Source: Tamlana sp. 2_MG-2023 (GTDB lineage Bacteria; Bacteroidota; Bacteroidia; Flavobacteriales; Flavobacteriaceae). From it: a stretch of DNA of 64,000 nt. Below the pieces are notes generated by a model. The model had not been told where the DNA came from and made no database searches. It saw only the letters and a list, made by a program, of their open reading frames with translations. The position numbers and the translations under genes were made by a program. The stretch's first letter is position 1; each line of letters starts with the position of its first letter. Location of the stretch: contig NZ_JAUOSF010000007.1 in NCBI RefSeq assembly GCF_030548465.1, positions 62,001-126,000 on the forward strand, given 5' to 3'. Shown here piece after piece: positions 19,574-29,362 of the stretch.

Positions 19574-22500
19574 ATGGCACATTTTGACTATAAAAAATGG
19601 AATACCATTTTAGGTTGGTTTTCTTTTTTAATAGCACTTATAACCTACAGTTTAACAGTAGAACCAACAGTAAGCTTCTGGGATGCTGGGGAATACATTT
19701 TAACATCGGCAAAACTAGAGGTAGGACACCCACCGGGAGCGCCCTTATTTCAAATGCTTGGAGCCTTTTTCTCCATGTTTGCTTTAGAACCTTCGCAAGT
19801 AGGTTTTATGATGAATATGATGAGTGCTGTAGCCAGCGCCTTCACCATATTATTCATGTTTTGGACCATCACCTTACTTCTAAAAAAGATGGTATCTAAC
19901 GATGAAACACCTTCTAAAAATAAAGCCATAGCTATTTTAGGAAGTGCTTTAGTAGGAAGTTTAGCCTTTACTTTTACCGATTCTTTCTGGTTTAACGCCG
20001 TTGAAACGGAAGTTTATGCGATGGCAACATTAATCATGTCCGTTTTATTCTGGTTAGGTTTACGTTGGGAACAAGATATGCACAAACCACGAGGTAACCG
20101 TTGGTTGATTTTAATTGCTTTCATAATCGGACTCTCTTTTGGAGTGCACTTTATGGGTTTATTAACCATTCCTGCCATTGGGTTAATTTACTACTTTAAA
20201 AATTATAAAACAGTCACCGTTAAAAACTTCATTATTGCGAATGTAGTAGCTGTAGGTATCTTATTATTTGTATTCAAATTACTTGCACCAAATATTCTTA
20301 AAATTTTCAGTGTTTTTGAAATCTTCTTTGTGAACACAGTTGGCATGCCGTTTAATTCGGGATCTATCATTGCAGGAATTTCATTAGTAGCCCTTATTTA
20401 TTTTGCTTTAAGATATACGCGGGACAAGAATTACGTGCATTTAAACACGGGCATTCTTTGTGTGACTTTCGTGATTATAGGTTTTGCTACTTGGATTATG
20501 TTACCTATTCGCGCCAACGCCAATGTGGTTGTAAACGAAAACAACCCAAATAGTGCTAGAGAATTATTAGCGTATTATAACTTAGAACAGTATCCTGAAA
20601 CACATTTATTCTATGGCCCGCAATTTACAGATCAGTATGCTTATTTGGATGAAAACAACCCTTACATAGATGATAAACCAAATTATGAAAAGGATGAAGA
20701 AGCAGGTAAATATGTTATTGTAAACGATTATAAAAACGCAAGACAGAACTATAATTCAAAACACGCTTCTATCCTACCCCGTATGTGGAGTGGTGAGCAT
20801 GCCGAAAACTATATGATGTTTTCTGGTTTTTTAGAATTTAAACTAAAACCAGAATATCAAATGGAAAATGAATTACGTAGAGCCGTTTCTAATTTTAGAA
20901 ACGATGTTGCACAAGGCAATGTCGATTATGAAGATTACCATAACTTCTTAAAACAGTTTAAAGATTACATCGATATAGAAAAGCCATCGCTTTTTAGTAA
21001 TATCACTTATTTATTTGAATACCAACTGGGTTATATGTACTGGCGCTATTTCATGTGGAATTTCACAGGAAGACAAGATGATATTCAAGGCCGTTACGAC
21101 AACCACGGCAACTGGCTTTCGGGAATTAATTTTATTGATGAATGGCATTTAGGCTTGCCTCAAGAAAACTTACCAAGTGATGTTGAAAACAATAAAGCGA
21201 GAAATACGTATTACTTTCTACCACTTATATTAGGACTACTAGGTTTCTTCCTTTTATTTAATAAAGACAAAAAAATATTTTGGGTCATGTTGGTCTTCTT
21301 CCTGTTTACAGGAGTTGCCATTCAAGTGTACACGAATGTTAGACCGTTTGAACCTAGAGAACGTGATTATTCGGTAGTAGGTTCATTTTATGTATTCGCC
21401 ATATGGATTGGTTTTGGGGTTTATAGCATCTATGAATTTGCTAAAAACTACATCCCTAAACAAATGGCAGCACCTATAGTAACCGCTATTTGTCTTATAC
21501 TCGCACCTATTAATTTAGCAGCTAATAACTGGGACGATCATGACCGTTCAGGAAAATATACCGCCAACTCCATGGCTAAAATGTATTTAGATTCCTGTGC
21601 CGAAAACGCTATTTTATTCACCATTGGAGATAACGACACCTTTGCGCTTTGGTACGCTCAAGAAATTGAAGGTTACAGAACCGATGTGCGTGTGGTAAAT
21701 ACCAGTTTGTTTCAAACGGATTGGTACATCGACCAAATGAAGCGTAAAGCTTATGAAAGTGACCCGGTACCCTCACAACTTACACACGACTTATACCGCT
21801 ATGGTACGAATGATTATATTATCATTCAACCGGTGATTAAAGACACCTTACAGGTGAAACAGTTTTTAGATTTTGTTGGTAGTAACAACCCAAAAACAAA
21901 ATACAAATACGTTTTACAGCAACAAGGTGTAGATCTTTCTAAAGTTAGAAGTCAAGATGCAAATGCGACGTACTTGCCAACCCCACATTTACGTATTCCT
22001 GTGAATAAGGAAAACGCATTAAAGTCTGGTGTAGTAAAAGCCAAAGATGCTGATAAAATTGTACCGCATATCGACATTACCGTAAGCGGAGGCGCCTTAT
22101 ACAAAAACAGGTTACTTATGTTAGATATCGTCGCAAACAACGAATGGAAACGCCCTATCTATTTCACAGGAGGAAGTTTTGGTGACGACGATTACCTGTG
22201 GATGAAAGACTACCTACAACTAGATGGTGTATGTTACAAATTAACACCTATTAGAACGCCTATAGACAAATCAAATCCTTTTGACATGGGGCGTGTAGAT
22301 AGCGACTTAATGTATGATTTAGTTAAAAATTGGGATTGGGGTAATAGCGGAAGTCCAGACATTTATCACGATGTTGAAACTAGAAAGAACTCCATCACTT
22401 ACCGTGGAAACTTAGCCCGTTTAGGTGAACAATTAATTAACGAAGACAAACTAGATAAGGCTGAAGAAATAGCAGACATTGCTATGGAAAACATGCCGGT

Positions 22501-22885
22501 AGCCTACTTTGGGTACTACACGCTTTTAGAACCTTATATCAGTTTATATTACGAAGTAGGAAACCAGGAAAAAGCACGTCAGTTATTTAAAGATGTAGCG
22601 GCTAAATACCAAGAAAACCTAACTTATTATAGTGGTTTAAAAGTTGACAAACAAGAACGTTTATTTGAAGATATTTATACAGATATTCAACGTTATAAAG
22701 GTTTAATTGATGTTTTAATTGCATACGATGTTAAGTTTGCTGAAAGTGAAGGCGAAGTTTTCAATAACCACTTACGTGCTTTCAACCATTTTTATGGAGA
22801 CGAAGAGCCAGAACCTGATGCGATTGAAACCACAATTCCAGAAGAAAAAAACGACGGCTTACAAGTTATAGACACCATCAAATAA
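19574..22885 (+). CDS. DUF2723 (TMEM260-like) membrane glycosyltransferase with C-terminal repeats
   Basis: A 1103-residue protein. The first 300 or so residues form a multi-helix membrane domain of the DUF2723 family; the segment FWDAGEYILTSAKLEVGHPP near residue 35 holds the conserved acidic pair expected of a GT-C glycosyltransferase. More helices follow at about 550-690, then a soluble region and alpha-helical TPR-like repeats (about 950-1060). The human homologue TMEM260 is a protein O-mannosyltransferase, so a role in protein O-glycosylation in the periplasm is likely but not shown. Bacteroidota are known for general O-glycosylation of secreted proteins. The next gene (deacetylase) follows after 16 bases and may be co-transcribed. 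Confidence 0.85.
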   Translation: MAHFDYKKWNTILGWFSFLIALITYSLTVEPTVSFWDAGEYILTSAKLEVGHPPGAPLFQMLGAFFSMFALEPSQVGFMMNMMSAVASAFTILFMFWTITLLLKKMVSNDETPSKNKAIAILGSALVGSLAFTFTDSFWFNAVETEVYAMATLIMSVLFWLGLRWEQDMHKPRGNRWLILIAFIIGLSFGVHFMGLLTIPAIGLIYYFKNYKTVTVKNFIIANVVAVGILLFVFKLLAPNILKIFSVFEIFFVNTVGMPFNSGSIIAGISLVALIYFALRYTRDKNYVHLNTGILCVTFVIIGFATWIMLPIRANANVVVNENNPNSARELLAYYNLEQYPETHLFYGPQFTDQYAYLDENNPYIDDKPNYEKDEEAGKYVIVNDYKNARQNYNSKHASILPRMWSGEHAENYMMFSGFLEFKLKPEYQMENELRRAVSNFRNDVAQGNVDYEDYHNFLKQFKDYIDIEKPSLFSNITYLFEYQLGYMYWRYFMWNFTGRQDDIQGRYDNHGNWLSGINFIDEWHLGLPQENLPSDVENNKARNTYYFLPLILGLLGFFLLFNKDKKIFWVMLVFFLFTGVAIQVYTNVRPFEPRERDYSVVGSFYVFAIWIGFGVYSIYEFAKNYIPKQMAAPIVTAICLILAPINLAANNWDDHDRSGKYTANSMAKMYLDSCAENAILFTIGDNDTFALWYAQEIEGYRTDVRVVNTSLFQTDWYIDQMKRKAYESDPVPSQLTHDLYRYGTNDYIIIQPVIKDTLQVKQFLDFVGSNNPKTKYKYVLQQQGVDLSKVRSQDANATYLPTPHLRIPVNKENALKSGVVKAKDADKIVPHIDITVSGGALYKNRLLMLDIVANNEWKRPIYFTGGSFGDDDYLWMKDYLQLDGVCYKLTPIRTPIDKSNPFDMGRVDSDLMYDLVKNWDWGNSGSPDIYHDVETRKNSITYRGNLARLGEQLINEDKLDKAEEIADIAMENMPVAYFGYYTLLEPYISLYYEVGNQEKARQLFKDVAAKYQENLTYYSGLKVDKQERLFEDIYTDIQRYKGLIDVLIAYDVKFAESEGEVFNNHLRAFNHFYGDEEPEPDAIETTIPEEKNDGLQVIDTIK

Positions 22886-22901
22886 TTTATAAATTAAGGT
22901 T

Positions 22902-23549
22902 ATGCCCTTAATTCCTGCAAAAGTTCCGTTAGTAGCAAAGAAGATGTTCCCAAATTATATTTGGGACATCCCTACTAGCGAAAAAACAATTTACCTCACT
23001 TTTGACGATGGCCCTACTCCAGAAATTACCCATTGGACTTTAAACGTTTTGAAAAAACATAAAGCCAAAGCCACTTTCTTTTGCATTGGTAATAATATAG
23101 AAAAGCATCCTGACATTTTTCAAGATATTCTAAAAGAAGGCCATGCCATCGGTAACCACACCTATAATCATGTTAAAGGTTGGAAAACAAAAACACCCGA
23201 ATATATTGAAGAAGTTTTAAAAACCCAAGACATCATTGATTTTGAAACCAACACAACCAAGTCTACAAATTTATTCAGACCTCCTTACGGCAGAATAAAA
23301 TCCAGTCAAGGCAAAAAACTTTTAGCCTTACACTACAAGATTATCATGTGGGATATTTTATCTTTTGATTGGGACCAATCAGTAAGCCCTGAAACCTGCC
23401 TAAAAAACGTCATTTCAAAAGCCACTAACGGAAGCATCATTGTATTTCACGACAGCGTAAAAGCTTCAAGAAACATGCAATATGCACTCCCTAAAGTTTT
23501 AGAATATTATAGTCAAAAAGGATTTTCATTTAAGGCCTTAGCCCATTAA
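22902..23549 (+). CDS. Polysaccharide deacetylase (NodB family)
   Basis: A 215-residue metal-dependent carbohydrate esterase family 4 protein. Motif 1 TFDDGPTP supplies the catalytic base and a metal aspartate, motif 2 HTYNHV gives the metal histidines, motif 3 RPPYGR the active-site arginine, and the C-terminal FHDS holds the catalytic His. Such enzymes remove N-acetyl groups from peptidoglycan or other glycans. No clear signal peptide is seen, so location is uncertain. It follows the DUF2723 gene closely and its last 4 bases overlap the stop of the convergent thioredoxin-like gene. Confidence 0.88.
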   Translation: MPLIPAKVPLVAKKMFPNYIWDIPTSEKTIYLTFDDGPTPEITHWTLNVLKKHKAKATFFCIGNNIEKHPDIFQDILKEGHAIGNHTYNHVKGWKTKTPEYIEEVLKTQDIIDFETNTTKSTNLFRPPYGRIKSSQGKKLLALHYKIIMWDILSFDWDQSVSPETCLKNVISKATNGSIIVFHDSVKASRNMQYALPKVLEYYSQKGFSFKALAH

Positions 23550-23842
23550 ATGTAGTCTTGAATAATACCAATAAGCGTATTGGCATCTTGTTCGCCGCTA
23601 TGGCGCCATTTCATTTCACCATCTTTATAGATGATTAGGGTTGGTAACGCTTTTACACGTAAAGCATCAGCAAGCTCCTTATTTTTTTCAATATCAATTT
23701 TAATTACTTTAGCCTTATCGCCCAAAGCTGCAGCCACATCTCTTAAAGTAAGGTGCATGGCTTCCGATTGTTTATTCCATTCTGTGTAAAAATCTAACAA
23801 GACTGGAATTTTCACATCTATAAGTTCACCAAATTTTGACAT
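23546..23842 (-). CDS. Thioredoxin-fold protein without the CxxC active site
   Basis: A 98-residue thioredoxin fold from the ATG at 23842 (a 107-residue form from an ATG at 23869 is possible; the shorter start fits the domain). The strand VLLDFYTEW is followed by NKQS where the active site WCGPC is expected, so both redox cysteines are gone. The cis-proline region ALPTLIIYKDGE and the C-terminal helix are intact, so it is not a decayed gene. It probably works as a binding or chaperone-like protein, or has another non-redox role. It stands alone between two unrelated genes. Confidence 0.8.
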   Translation of the reverse strand: MSKFGELIDVKIPVLLDFYTEWNKQSEAMHLTLRDVAAALGDKAKVIKIDIEKNKELADALRVKALPTLIIYKDGEMKWRHSGEQDANTLIGIIQDYI

Positions 23843-23983
23843 ACTTTCTAGTTTATTAATCAGATACATTAACTGAAAATTTAGCCATTTAGTCTTTACG
23901 AGACCAACAACTTTGCGCTATTCCTTTTAATGCATTACTATAAAAATAAGCAATTTCTATTCAATAGCAACATTTATAGGTAA

Positions 23984-25219
23984 TTATGCGGGTGCTGTAC
24001 CCTTTTTTAGCTCAATAACCGTAATTTCAGGCCAAATACCAACACGGCCGGGGAAGGCCAAGTAACCAAATCCGCGGTTTACATTAATGAATTGCCCCAT
24101 TTCCTCGTAAATCCCTGCCCAATACTTATAACGCCACTTCGCAGGGCTCCAGCGAAACCAACCTGGAATTTCAATACCAAACTGCATACCGTGGGTATGT
24201 CCGCTTAAGGTTAAATGGTAATGATAATCGTCTTGAATCACTTTCTTTTCCCAGTGCGTTGGATCGTGACTCATAAGAATTTTAAAATCGTCTGCCTTAA
24301 CATATTCCGAAGCCTTCTTTAAATCACCAGCCTGTTTAAAGCCGCCCGAGCCCCAGTTTTCAACACCAACTAAAGCAATACGTTCGCCGTTTTTCTCTAA
24401 AAACTTAGTTTCATTTAATAACATATTAAAACCTATTTCTTTTTGAATAGCCTTTAATTCGTCTAAATTCTGTTTTTGAGCAGCATCAGAGTCCCACTTC
24501 ACATAATCGCCATAATCATGATTTCCGAGCACCGAATACAAGCCATCTTTCGCTTTTAATTTTCCAAAAACAGGTTTGTAGGGCAGTAATTCTTCTGCCT
24601 TATTATTCACCATGTCACCCGTAAAAAGAATAACATCACTGGCCTGCTCGTTAATTAACTCCACAGCATATTTCACCTTATCCATATCATCAAAACTCCC
24701 TGAGTGAATGTCACTGATTTGTGTGAGTTTATAACCGTCAAACGCGGCTGGCAAATCTTCAAAATACATGGTGTATTTTAAAACCTTATAATTGTAACGT
24801 CCTTTATAAATACCATAAATTATAGATGCCAGAGGAATGGCCGCTATACCCAAAGCGAGCTTACTTATAAATTGACGTCTTGATGTAAAGAAATCGCCTT
24901 TAGCAGCATCTCCAACCGTAAAATATCTGTAAATGGCTTGTGGTACCCGGAAAACATCTTCCATAAACATCATACCTACTAAAAAAATAAAGGGTACCAT
25001 GGTGGCAATTAAAAACCCTACGGCGTAACCATGAGCATGCGAAAAACCATCACTTCTATTAAACCCATAGAAATGAAAAACGAAATTACCAAGAACAAAA
25101 AGAGTGATTACCCAATATAGTATTTGAAGTATGTTATTTTTGGTTACCGTTTTAAACGCTTGAAAGGCATAGAAATCGGCTACTAGAAAAATGACAATAA
25201 AAATAATCCAACGCAACAT
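23984..25219 (-). CDS. Membrane-anchored calcineurin-like metallophosphoesterase
   Basis: A 411-residue protein with three or four N-terminal membrane helices (about 1-130), including a Tat-like RRQFISKLALG segment, then a calcineurin-like phosphoesterase domain. Metal-binding motifs are in order: DIHSG (DxH), GDMVNN (GD), GNHDYGD (GNHD), SHDPTHW and SGHTHGM (GHxH). This YkuE/YaeI-type family is thought to act on nucleotide or lipid phosphoesters, such as UDP-diacylglucosamine, but substrates differ and cannot be inferred here. Confidence 0.87.
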   Translation of the reverse strand: MLRWIIFIVIFLVADFYAFQAFKTVTKNNILQILYWVITLFVLGNFVFHFYGFNRSDGFSHAHGYAVGFLIATMVPFIFLVGMMFMEDVFRVPQAIYRYFTVGDAAKGDFFTSRRQFISKLALGIAAIPLASIIYGIYKGRYNYKVLKYTMYFEDLPAAFDGYKLTQISDIHSGSFDDMDKVKYAVELINEQASDVILFTGDMVNNKAEELLPYKPVFGKLKAKDGLYSVLGNHDYGDYVKWDSDAAQKQNLDELKAIQKEIGFNMLLNETKFLEKNGERIALVGVENWGSGGFKQAGDLKKASEYVKADDFKILMSHDPTHWEKKVIQDDYHYHLTLSGHTHGMQFGIEIPGWFRWSPAKWRYKYWAGIYEEMGQFINVNRGFGYLAFPGRVGIWPEITVIELKKGTAPA

Positions 25220-25486
25220 TTTAATTTTTTGCTAAAGATAGTCGTAATATAAAGGAATAGATTACGAACGGTTTGTATTTAACGAATCGTTAAGAATTAA
25301 CAATGAAAAGTGAATAATGAAAAATGACGGGAGACCGAAGACGGAAGTTGTCGTTCCTGACGAAAGGCAGAATCGTTTAAATTAAAAATTAAAAACGGTT
25401 TAAGTATATTAAAAGTTAACTTACTATTACACGATTCAACAGATAAACAGTTCCAGTCGCAGTTTTCAGTCACAGTCCCAGTCACA

Positions 25487-25518
25487 CGGTTAAACGGTTA
25501 AACGGTTAAACGGTTAAA
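25487..25518. repeat. Tandem repeat, CGGTTAAA x 4
   Basis: Four exact head-to-tail copies of the octamer CGGTTAAA (25487-25494, 25495-25502, 25503-25510, 25511-25518). Copy number is likely to vary between strains through slippage. Confidence 0.9.
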
Positions 25519-25758
25519 CAAATAAACGCATAAACAATTTTCAAATAAAAGGGAATAATGAAAAATTGACGTATTGTCAACGGTCTCCCGTCTTCGGTCA
25601 AAGTTTTCAGTTCGATCTCCCCGGTCTGCCAACAGGAAGGTTCTGAATGACAAAATCAAAATATTCTTAGTTATATGTCCATTCACAGAAACACAGAAAT
25701 TTACTTATCCGCAGTAAAGCTCCACAATATAAACCATCATTTTAAGCCTAAGTTTTTG

Positions 25759-25766
25759 TAGTTTTG
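25759..25766 (+). promoter_or_regulatory. -7 box of polA
   Basis: TAGTTTTG matches TAnnTTTG and lies 22 bases before the polA start. No convincing -33 TTTG is seen. Confidence 0.45.
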
Positions 25767-25788
25767 ATTTTCTATCAAAACAAACAAA

Positions 25789-28665
25789 ATGTCAGATCAA
25801 AAACGTCTTTTTTTAGTCGATGCTTACGCATTAATTTTCCGTGGTTATTATGCTTTTATAAAAAACCCAAGAATCAATTCTAAAGGCGAAGATACCTCTG
25901 CCATTATGGGTTTTATGAATTCATTATTGGACGTTATTAAGCGTGAACGCCCAGATCATTTAGCAGTTTGTTTTGATAAAGGCGGTAGCGCCGATCGTGT
26001 TGAAATGTTTGAAGCCTACAAGGCCAATCGCGACGAAACCCCTGAAGGCATAAAAACGGCAGTGCCCTATATCTATGAGATTTTAAAAGCCATGCACATT
26101 CCTATCATGGTGAAAGAAGGCTACGAAGCCGATGACGTTATCGGAACTCTAGCCAAACAAGCTGAAAAAGACGGTTACCAAACTTTCATGGTGACACCTG
26201 ATAAAGATTTTGCACAGTTAGTTTCTGAAAATATTTTCATGTACCGCCCCGTTTTTGGTGGTGGTTACGAAACTTGGGGCATCCCAGAAGTACTGAAAAA
26301 ATTTGAAGTTACAGATCCCCTACAGGTGATTGATTTTCTAGGTATGATGGGCGACGCCAGTGATAACATTCCTGGATTACCAGGTGTTGGTGAAAAAACA
26401 GCGAAAAAGTTTATAGCACAATTTGGCAGTATGGAAGGATTATTGGCCAATACCGATCAGCTTAAAGGCAAGATGAAAGAGAAAGTGGAAGCGAATGGTG
26501 AATTGGGTTTACTGTCTAAAAAACTAGCGACAATTATGCTGGATGTTCCGGTGGATTTTAATGCTGAAGACTTTGAAATGTCTGAACCTGACATCCCAAA
26601 AGTGACGGAGATTTTCCAAGAATTAGAATTTAGACGATTAATCGATAATTTTGTAAAAACCTTCGCGACCGAAGTTCCTACAACAGCAACTTCTAGTACT
26701 ACTAAAGCTTCAGAAGTTACGGAAACAAAGGAAACACCAAAAGAAATAAAATCTGCTGGAGCAGGGCAATTCTCATTGTTTGGAGGAGGTCCCTCTTCCC
26801 TGACTACCGACAAGGCAGGCGCGGAAGCGCCAACAGAAAACACCTTCGAACGTAAAAACTTAACAAACACATCGCATTTCTACCAAAGCGTGGCGTCGGG
26901 AATGGCTACAAAATTGTTTATTAAAAACTTAATGAGCCAAACCAGTGTATGTTTCGATACCGAAACCACGGGTTTAAACCCGCTAACAGCAGAATTGGTG
27001 GGTATTGCATTTTCATGGGAAATTGGCAAAGGTTTTTACCTGCCGTTTCCTGAAGATAAAGCCGAAGCTCAAGAATTGGTAGAACTTTTGCGACCATTTT
27101 TTGAAGACGAAGCCATTGAAAAGGTTGGTCAGAATTTAAAATACGACATTAAAGTTTTAGCGAAATACAACTTAACCGTGAAAGGTAAACTGTTCGATAC
27201 CATGTTAGCGCATTACTTAATAAATGCCGATATGCGTCATAATATGGATGTTCTAGCCGAAACGTATTTGAATTATTCACCCATGCCTATCGAGGCTTTA
27301 ATTGGTAAAAAAGGTAAAAATCAATTGTCAATGCGTACTGTTGATTTGGAAAAACAAACGGAATATGCCGTGGAAGACGCCGATATTACCCTGCAGCTCA
27401 AAGAACACTTTAAAAACGAATTGGGTGAAGCCAACACGCAAACCCTATTTGACGATATTGAATTGCCTTTATTACGCGTTCTAGCAGCCATGGAATTAGA
27501 AGGTATTAATTTAGATATCCCTTTTTTAAATTCCTTATCGGAACAACTAAACAAGGATATCATAGATTTGGAAAAACGCATTTATGAAACGGCTGGTGAA
27601 GAATTTAATATCGCCTCACCAAAACAGTTGGGTATTGTTTTATTTGAAAAAATGAAATTGGTTGATAAACCGAAAAAAACAAAAACGGGACAATACAAAA
27701 CCGGCGAAGATATTTTAAGTTACCTAGCCAAAGATCATGCGATTATTCAAGATATTTTAGATTTTAGAGGTTTATCGAAACTGAAAAGCACCTATATCGA
27801 CGCCTTACCCAATCAGGTAGATGAAACCACTGGGCGTGTACACACCGATTATATGCAAACCGTTGCAGCTACGGGACGTTTAAGTAGTAACAACCCCAAT
27901 TTACAAAACATCCCAATTCGTACCGAGCGCGGCAGACAGGTACGGAAGGCCTTTGTGCCACGCAACGACGAGTATACCTTACTCGCTGCCGATTACAGTC
28001 AGATTGAACTGCGTATTATCGCGGCTTTAAGCAAGGAAGAAACCATGATTGAAGCCTTTAAGAATGGCGAAGATATTCACGCCTCAACGGCTTCTAAAGT
28101 TTTTAATGTGCCTTTAGAGGAAGTGACTCGCGAACAGCGTAGCAACGCCAAAACCGTTAATTTCGGAATTGTTTACGGGGTTTCCGCCTTCGGACTAAGC
28201 AATCAAACCGAACTCTCTCGTGGTGAAGCCAAAGAGCTTATCGATACCTACTATGAAACTTACCCAAAGCTTAAAAAATACATGAGCGAACAGGTCGATT
28301 TTGCACGCGACAACGGTTATGTGCAAACCCTTTTAGGGCGTCGTCGTTATTTAAAAGACATCAATTCTAGAAATGCCATTGTTCGTGGTGCCGCAGAACG
28401 TAATGCCGTTAATGCTCCTATTCAAGGTAGCGCCGCCGATATTATTAAAATTGCCATGATTAACATCTACAACAAACTAGAAACTGGTGATTTTAAAACC
28501 AAAATGCTCCTACAGGTGCATGATGAATTGGTTTTTGATGTGTACAAACCCGAACTAGATACCATTAAAGATTTGGTGAAAACCGAAATGGAACAGGCTT
28601 ACAAACTGGAAGTGCCGCTGGATGTTGATTTAGGAACTGGTGCTGATTGGTTGGAGGCGCATTAG
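25789..28665 (+). CDS. polA: DNA polymerase I
   Basis: Repair and Okazaki-fragment processing polymerase, 958 residues. Order: 5' nuclease domain (about 1-290, with FLVDAYALIFRGYYAF, EADDVIG and GDASDNIPG), a flexible linker (about 298-365), 3'-5' exonuclease domain with intact FDTETTG (so proofreading should be active), and the polymerase domain with ADYSQIELRI (motif A), the O-helix RSNAKTVNFGIVYG and VHDELVF (motif C). The linker contains QFSLF at residues 327-331, which looks like a beta-clamp binding pentapeptide. ATG at 25789. Confidence 0.97.
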   Translation: MSDQKRLFLVDAYALIFRGYYAFIKNPRINSKGEDTSAIMGFMNSLLDVIKRERPDHLAVCFDKGGSADRVEMFEAYKANRDETPEGIKTAVPYIYEILKAMHIPIMVKEGYEADDVIGTLAKQAEKDGYQTFMVTPDKDFAQLVSENIFMYRPVFGGGYETWGIPEVLKKFEVTDPLQVIDFLGMMGDASDNIPGLPGVGEKTAKKFIAQFGSMEGLLANTDQLKGKMKEKVEANGELGLLSKKLATIMLDVPVDFNAEDFEMSEPDIPKVTEIFQELEFRRLIDNFVKTFATEVPTTATSSTTKASEVTETKETPKEIKSAGAGQFSLFGGGPSSLTTDKAGAEAPTENTFERKNLTNTSHFYQSVASGMATKLFIKNLMSQTSVCFDTETTGLNPLTAELVGIAFSWEIGKGFYLPFPEDKAEAQELVELLRPFFEDEAIEKVGQNLKYDIKVLAKYNLTVKGKLFDTMLAHYLINADMRHNMDVLAETYLNYSPMPIEALIGKKGKNQLSMRTVDLEKQTEYAVEDADITLQLKEHFKNELGEANTQTLFDDIELPLLRVLAAMELEGINLDIPFLNSLSEQLNKDIIDLEKRIYETAGEEFNIASPKQLGIVLFEKMKLVDKPKKTKTGQYKTGEDILSYLAKDHAIIQDILDFRGLSKLKSTYIDALPNQVDETTGRVHTDYMQTVAATGRLSSNNPNLQNIPIRTERGRQVRKAFVPRNDEYTLLAADYSQIELRIIAALSKEETMIEAFKNGEDIHASTASKVFNVPLEEVTREQRSNAKTVNFGIVYGVSAFGLSNQTELSRGEAKELIDTYYETYPKLKKYMSEQVDFARDNGYVQTLLGRRRYLKDINSRNAIVRGAAERNAVNAPIQGSAADIIKIAMINIYNKLETGDFKTKMLLQVHDELVFDVYKPELDTIKDLVKTEMEQAYKLEVPLDVDLGTGADWLEAH

Positions 28666-28701
28666 GGCTATTGAAGCTTCTCCATTTTAACTAAATTGAA
28701 A

Positions 28702-28953
28702 ATGATGAACACATTTAAAGCTTTAGATGTTGAATATTTAAGATCTTCGAGGACGATCGAAACCATATTGGTTACAAATAAAAACTTAAGTGAGATTTTT
28801 TTCGTTTATAATTATGAAGGTGTTTCTTATCGTGTTTTTAAAACACATTTAGATTTAATACACTTTTTCCAAGACCACACAGACAATAGCATTCACTTTA
28901 GTACCGAAGATGAACTCGATGACTTTTTATCTGAAGTAAAATTGGCCGCTTAG
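28702..28953 (+). CDS. Conserved hypothetical small protein
   Basis: An 83-residue acidic protein, not recognised. It reads as mixed alpha/beta: an N-terminal strand-rich part (TIETILVTNKNLSEIFFVYNY), a turn, and C-terminal acidic helices ending EDELDDFLSEVKLAA. No signal peptide, membrane segment or cysteine. ATG at 28702 (or 28705) is preferred to an upstream TTG at 28696. It lies 36 bases after polA and 16 before the Nudix gene, so it may belong to a polA transcript. Confidence 0.6.
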   Translation: MMNTFKALDVEYLRSSRTIETILVTNKNLSEIFFVYNYEGVSYRVFKTHLDLIHFFQDHTDNSIHFSTEDELDDFLSEVKLAA

Positions 28954-28969
28954 TCAAAAAGGATTTCCT

Positions 28970-29362
28970 ATGAAAATCATTCCCGTTACATGTGCTATCA
29001 TACAGTTCGAAGAAAAAGTTCTAGCTGTTCAAAGAAGTGAAACCATGAAACTTCCTCTAAAATGGGAGTTTGCAGGCGGAAAGGTTGAACCAGGTGAAAC
29101 AGAAGCTGATTGTATTAAGCGTGAAATTCTTGAAGAGTTAAACATTAAAATAAAAGTTGAAAAAAGATTGACGCCTGTAATTCATGAATACCCTGATTTT
29201 AAAATTAAACTCATTCCTTTTATGGCTGAATTTGTTTCTGGAGAATTAAAACTTAGCGAACACCGTGATTTTGTTTTAGCCGATAAAAAAGATTTAAGTA
29301 ATTTAGATTGGGCTGAAGCTGACTTACCAATTTTAAAAGAGTATTTACTTCAAAGCCGTTAA
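28970..29362 (+). CDS. Nudix hydrolase, MutT-like
   Basis: A 130-residue (deoxy)nucleoside triphosphate pyrophosphohydrolase of the MutT/NUDT1-like class. The Nudix box is complete: GGKVEPGET through REILEEL (residues about 35-57), which binds the catalytic magnesium. Likely role: removing oxidised nucleotides such as 8-oxo-dGTP, though other NTPs are possible. Its 3' end overlaps the convergent nuclease-helicase gene by 18 bases. Confidence 0.88.
   Translation: MKIIPVTCAIIQFEEKVLAVQRSETMKLPLKWEFAGGKVEPGETEADCIKREILEELNIKIKVEKRLTPVIHEYPDFKIKLIPFMAEFVSGELKLSEHRDFVLADKKDLSNLDWAEADLPILKEYLLQSR

Larger units (their letters stand above)
25220..25788. other. Non-coding 570-bp gap with stacked small repeats
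   Basis: Holds a chain of flavobacterial intergenic repeats and no credible gene. Seen: a segment around 25327-25346 whose reverse complement recurs at about 25579-25599 (core CCGTCTTCGGTC, also at about 33100), a cagt-rich stretch at 25451-25486, and an 8-bp tandem array at 25487-25518. Short open frames here are in repeat sequence and were not called. Confidence 0.6.

Noticed and set aside
25487-25518. Possible CRISPR
   Set aside because: The repeat is 8 bp with no spacers and no cas genes; it is a simple tandem array.
26457-26870. Minus-strand frame of 137 codons in polA
   Set aside because: Antisense to the polA linker, no domain or start context; a shadow.
29345-29362. 18-base overlap of the Nudix and nuclease-helicase genes as a sign of fusion
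   Set aside because: The genes converge; small 3' overlaps are ordinary.
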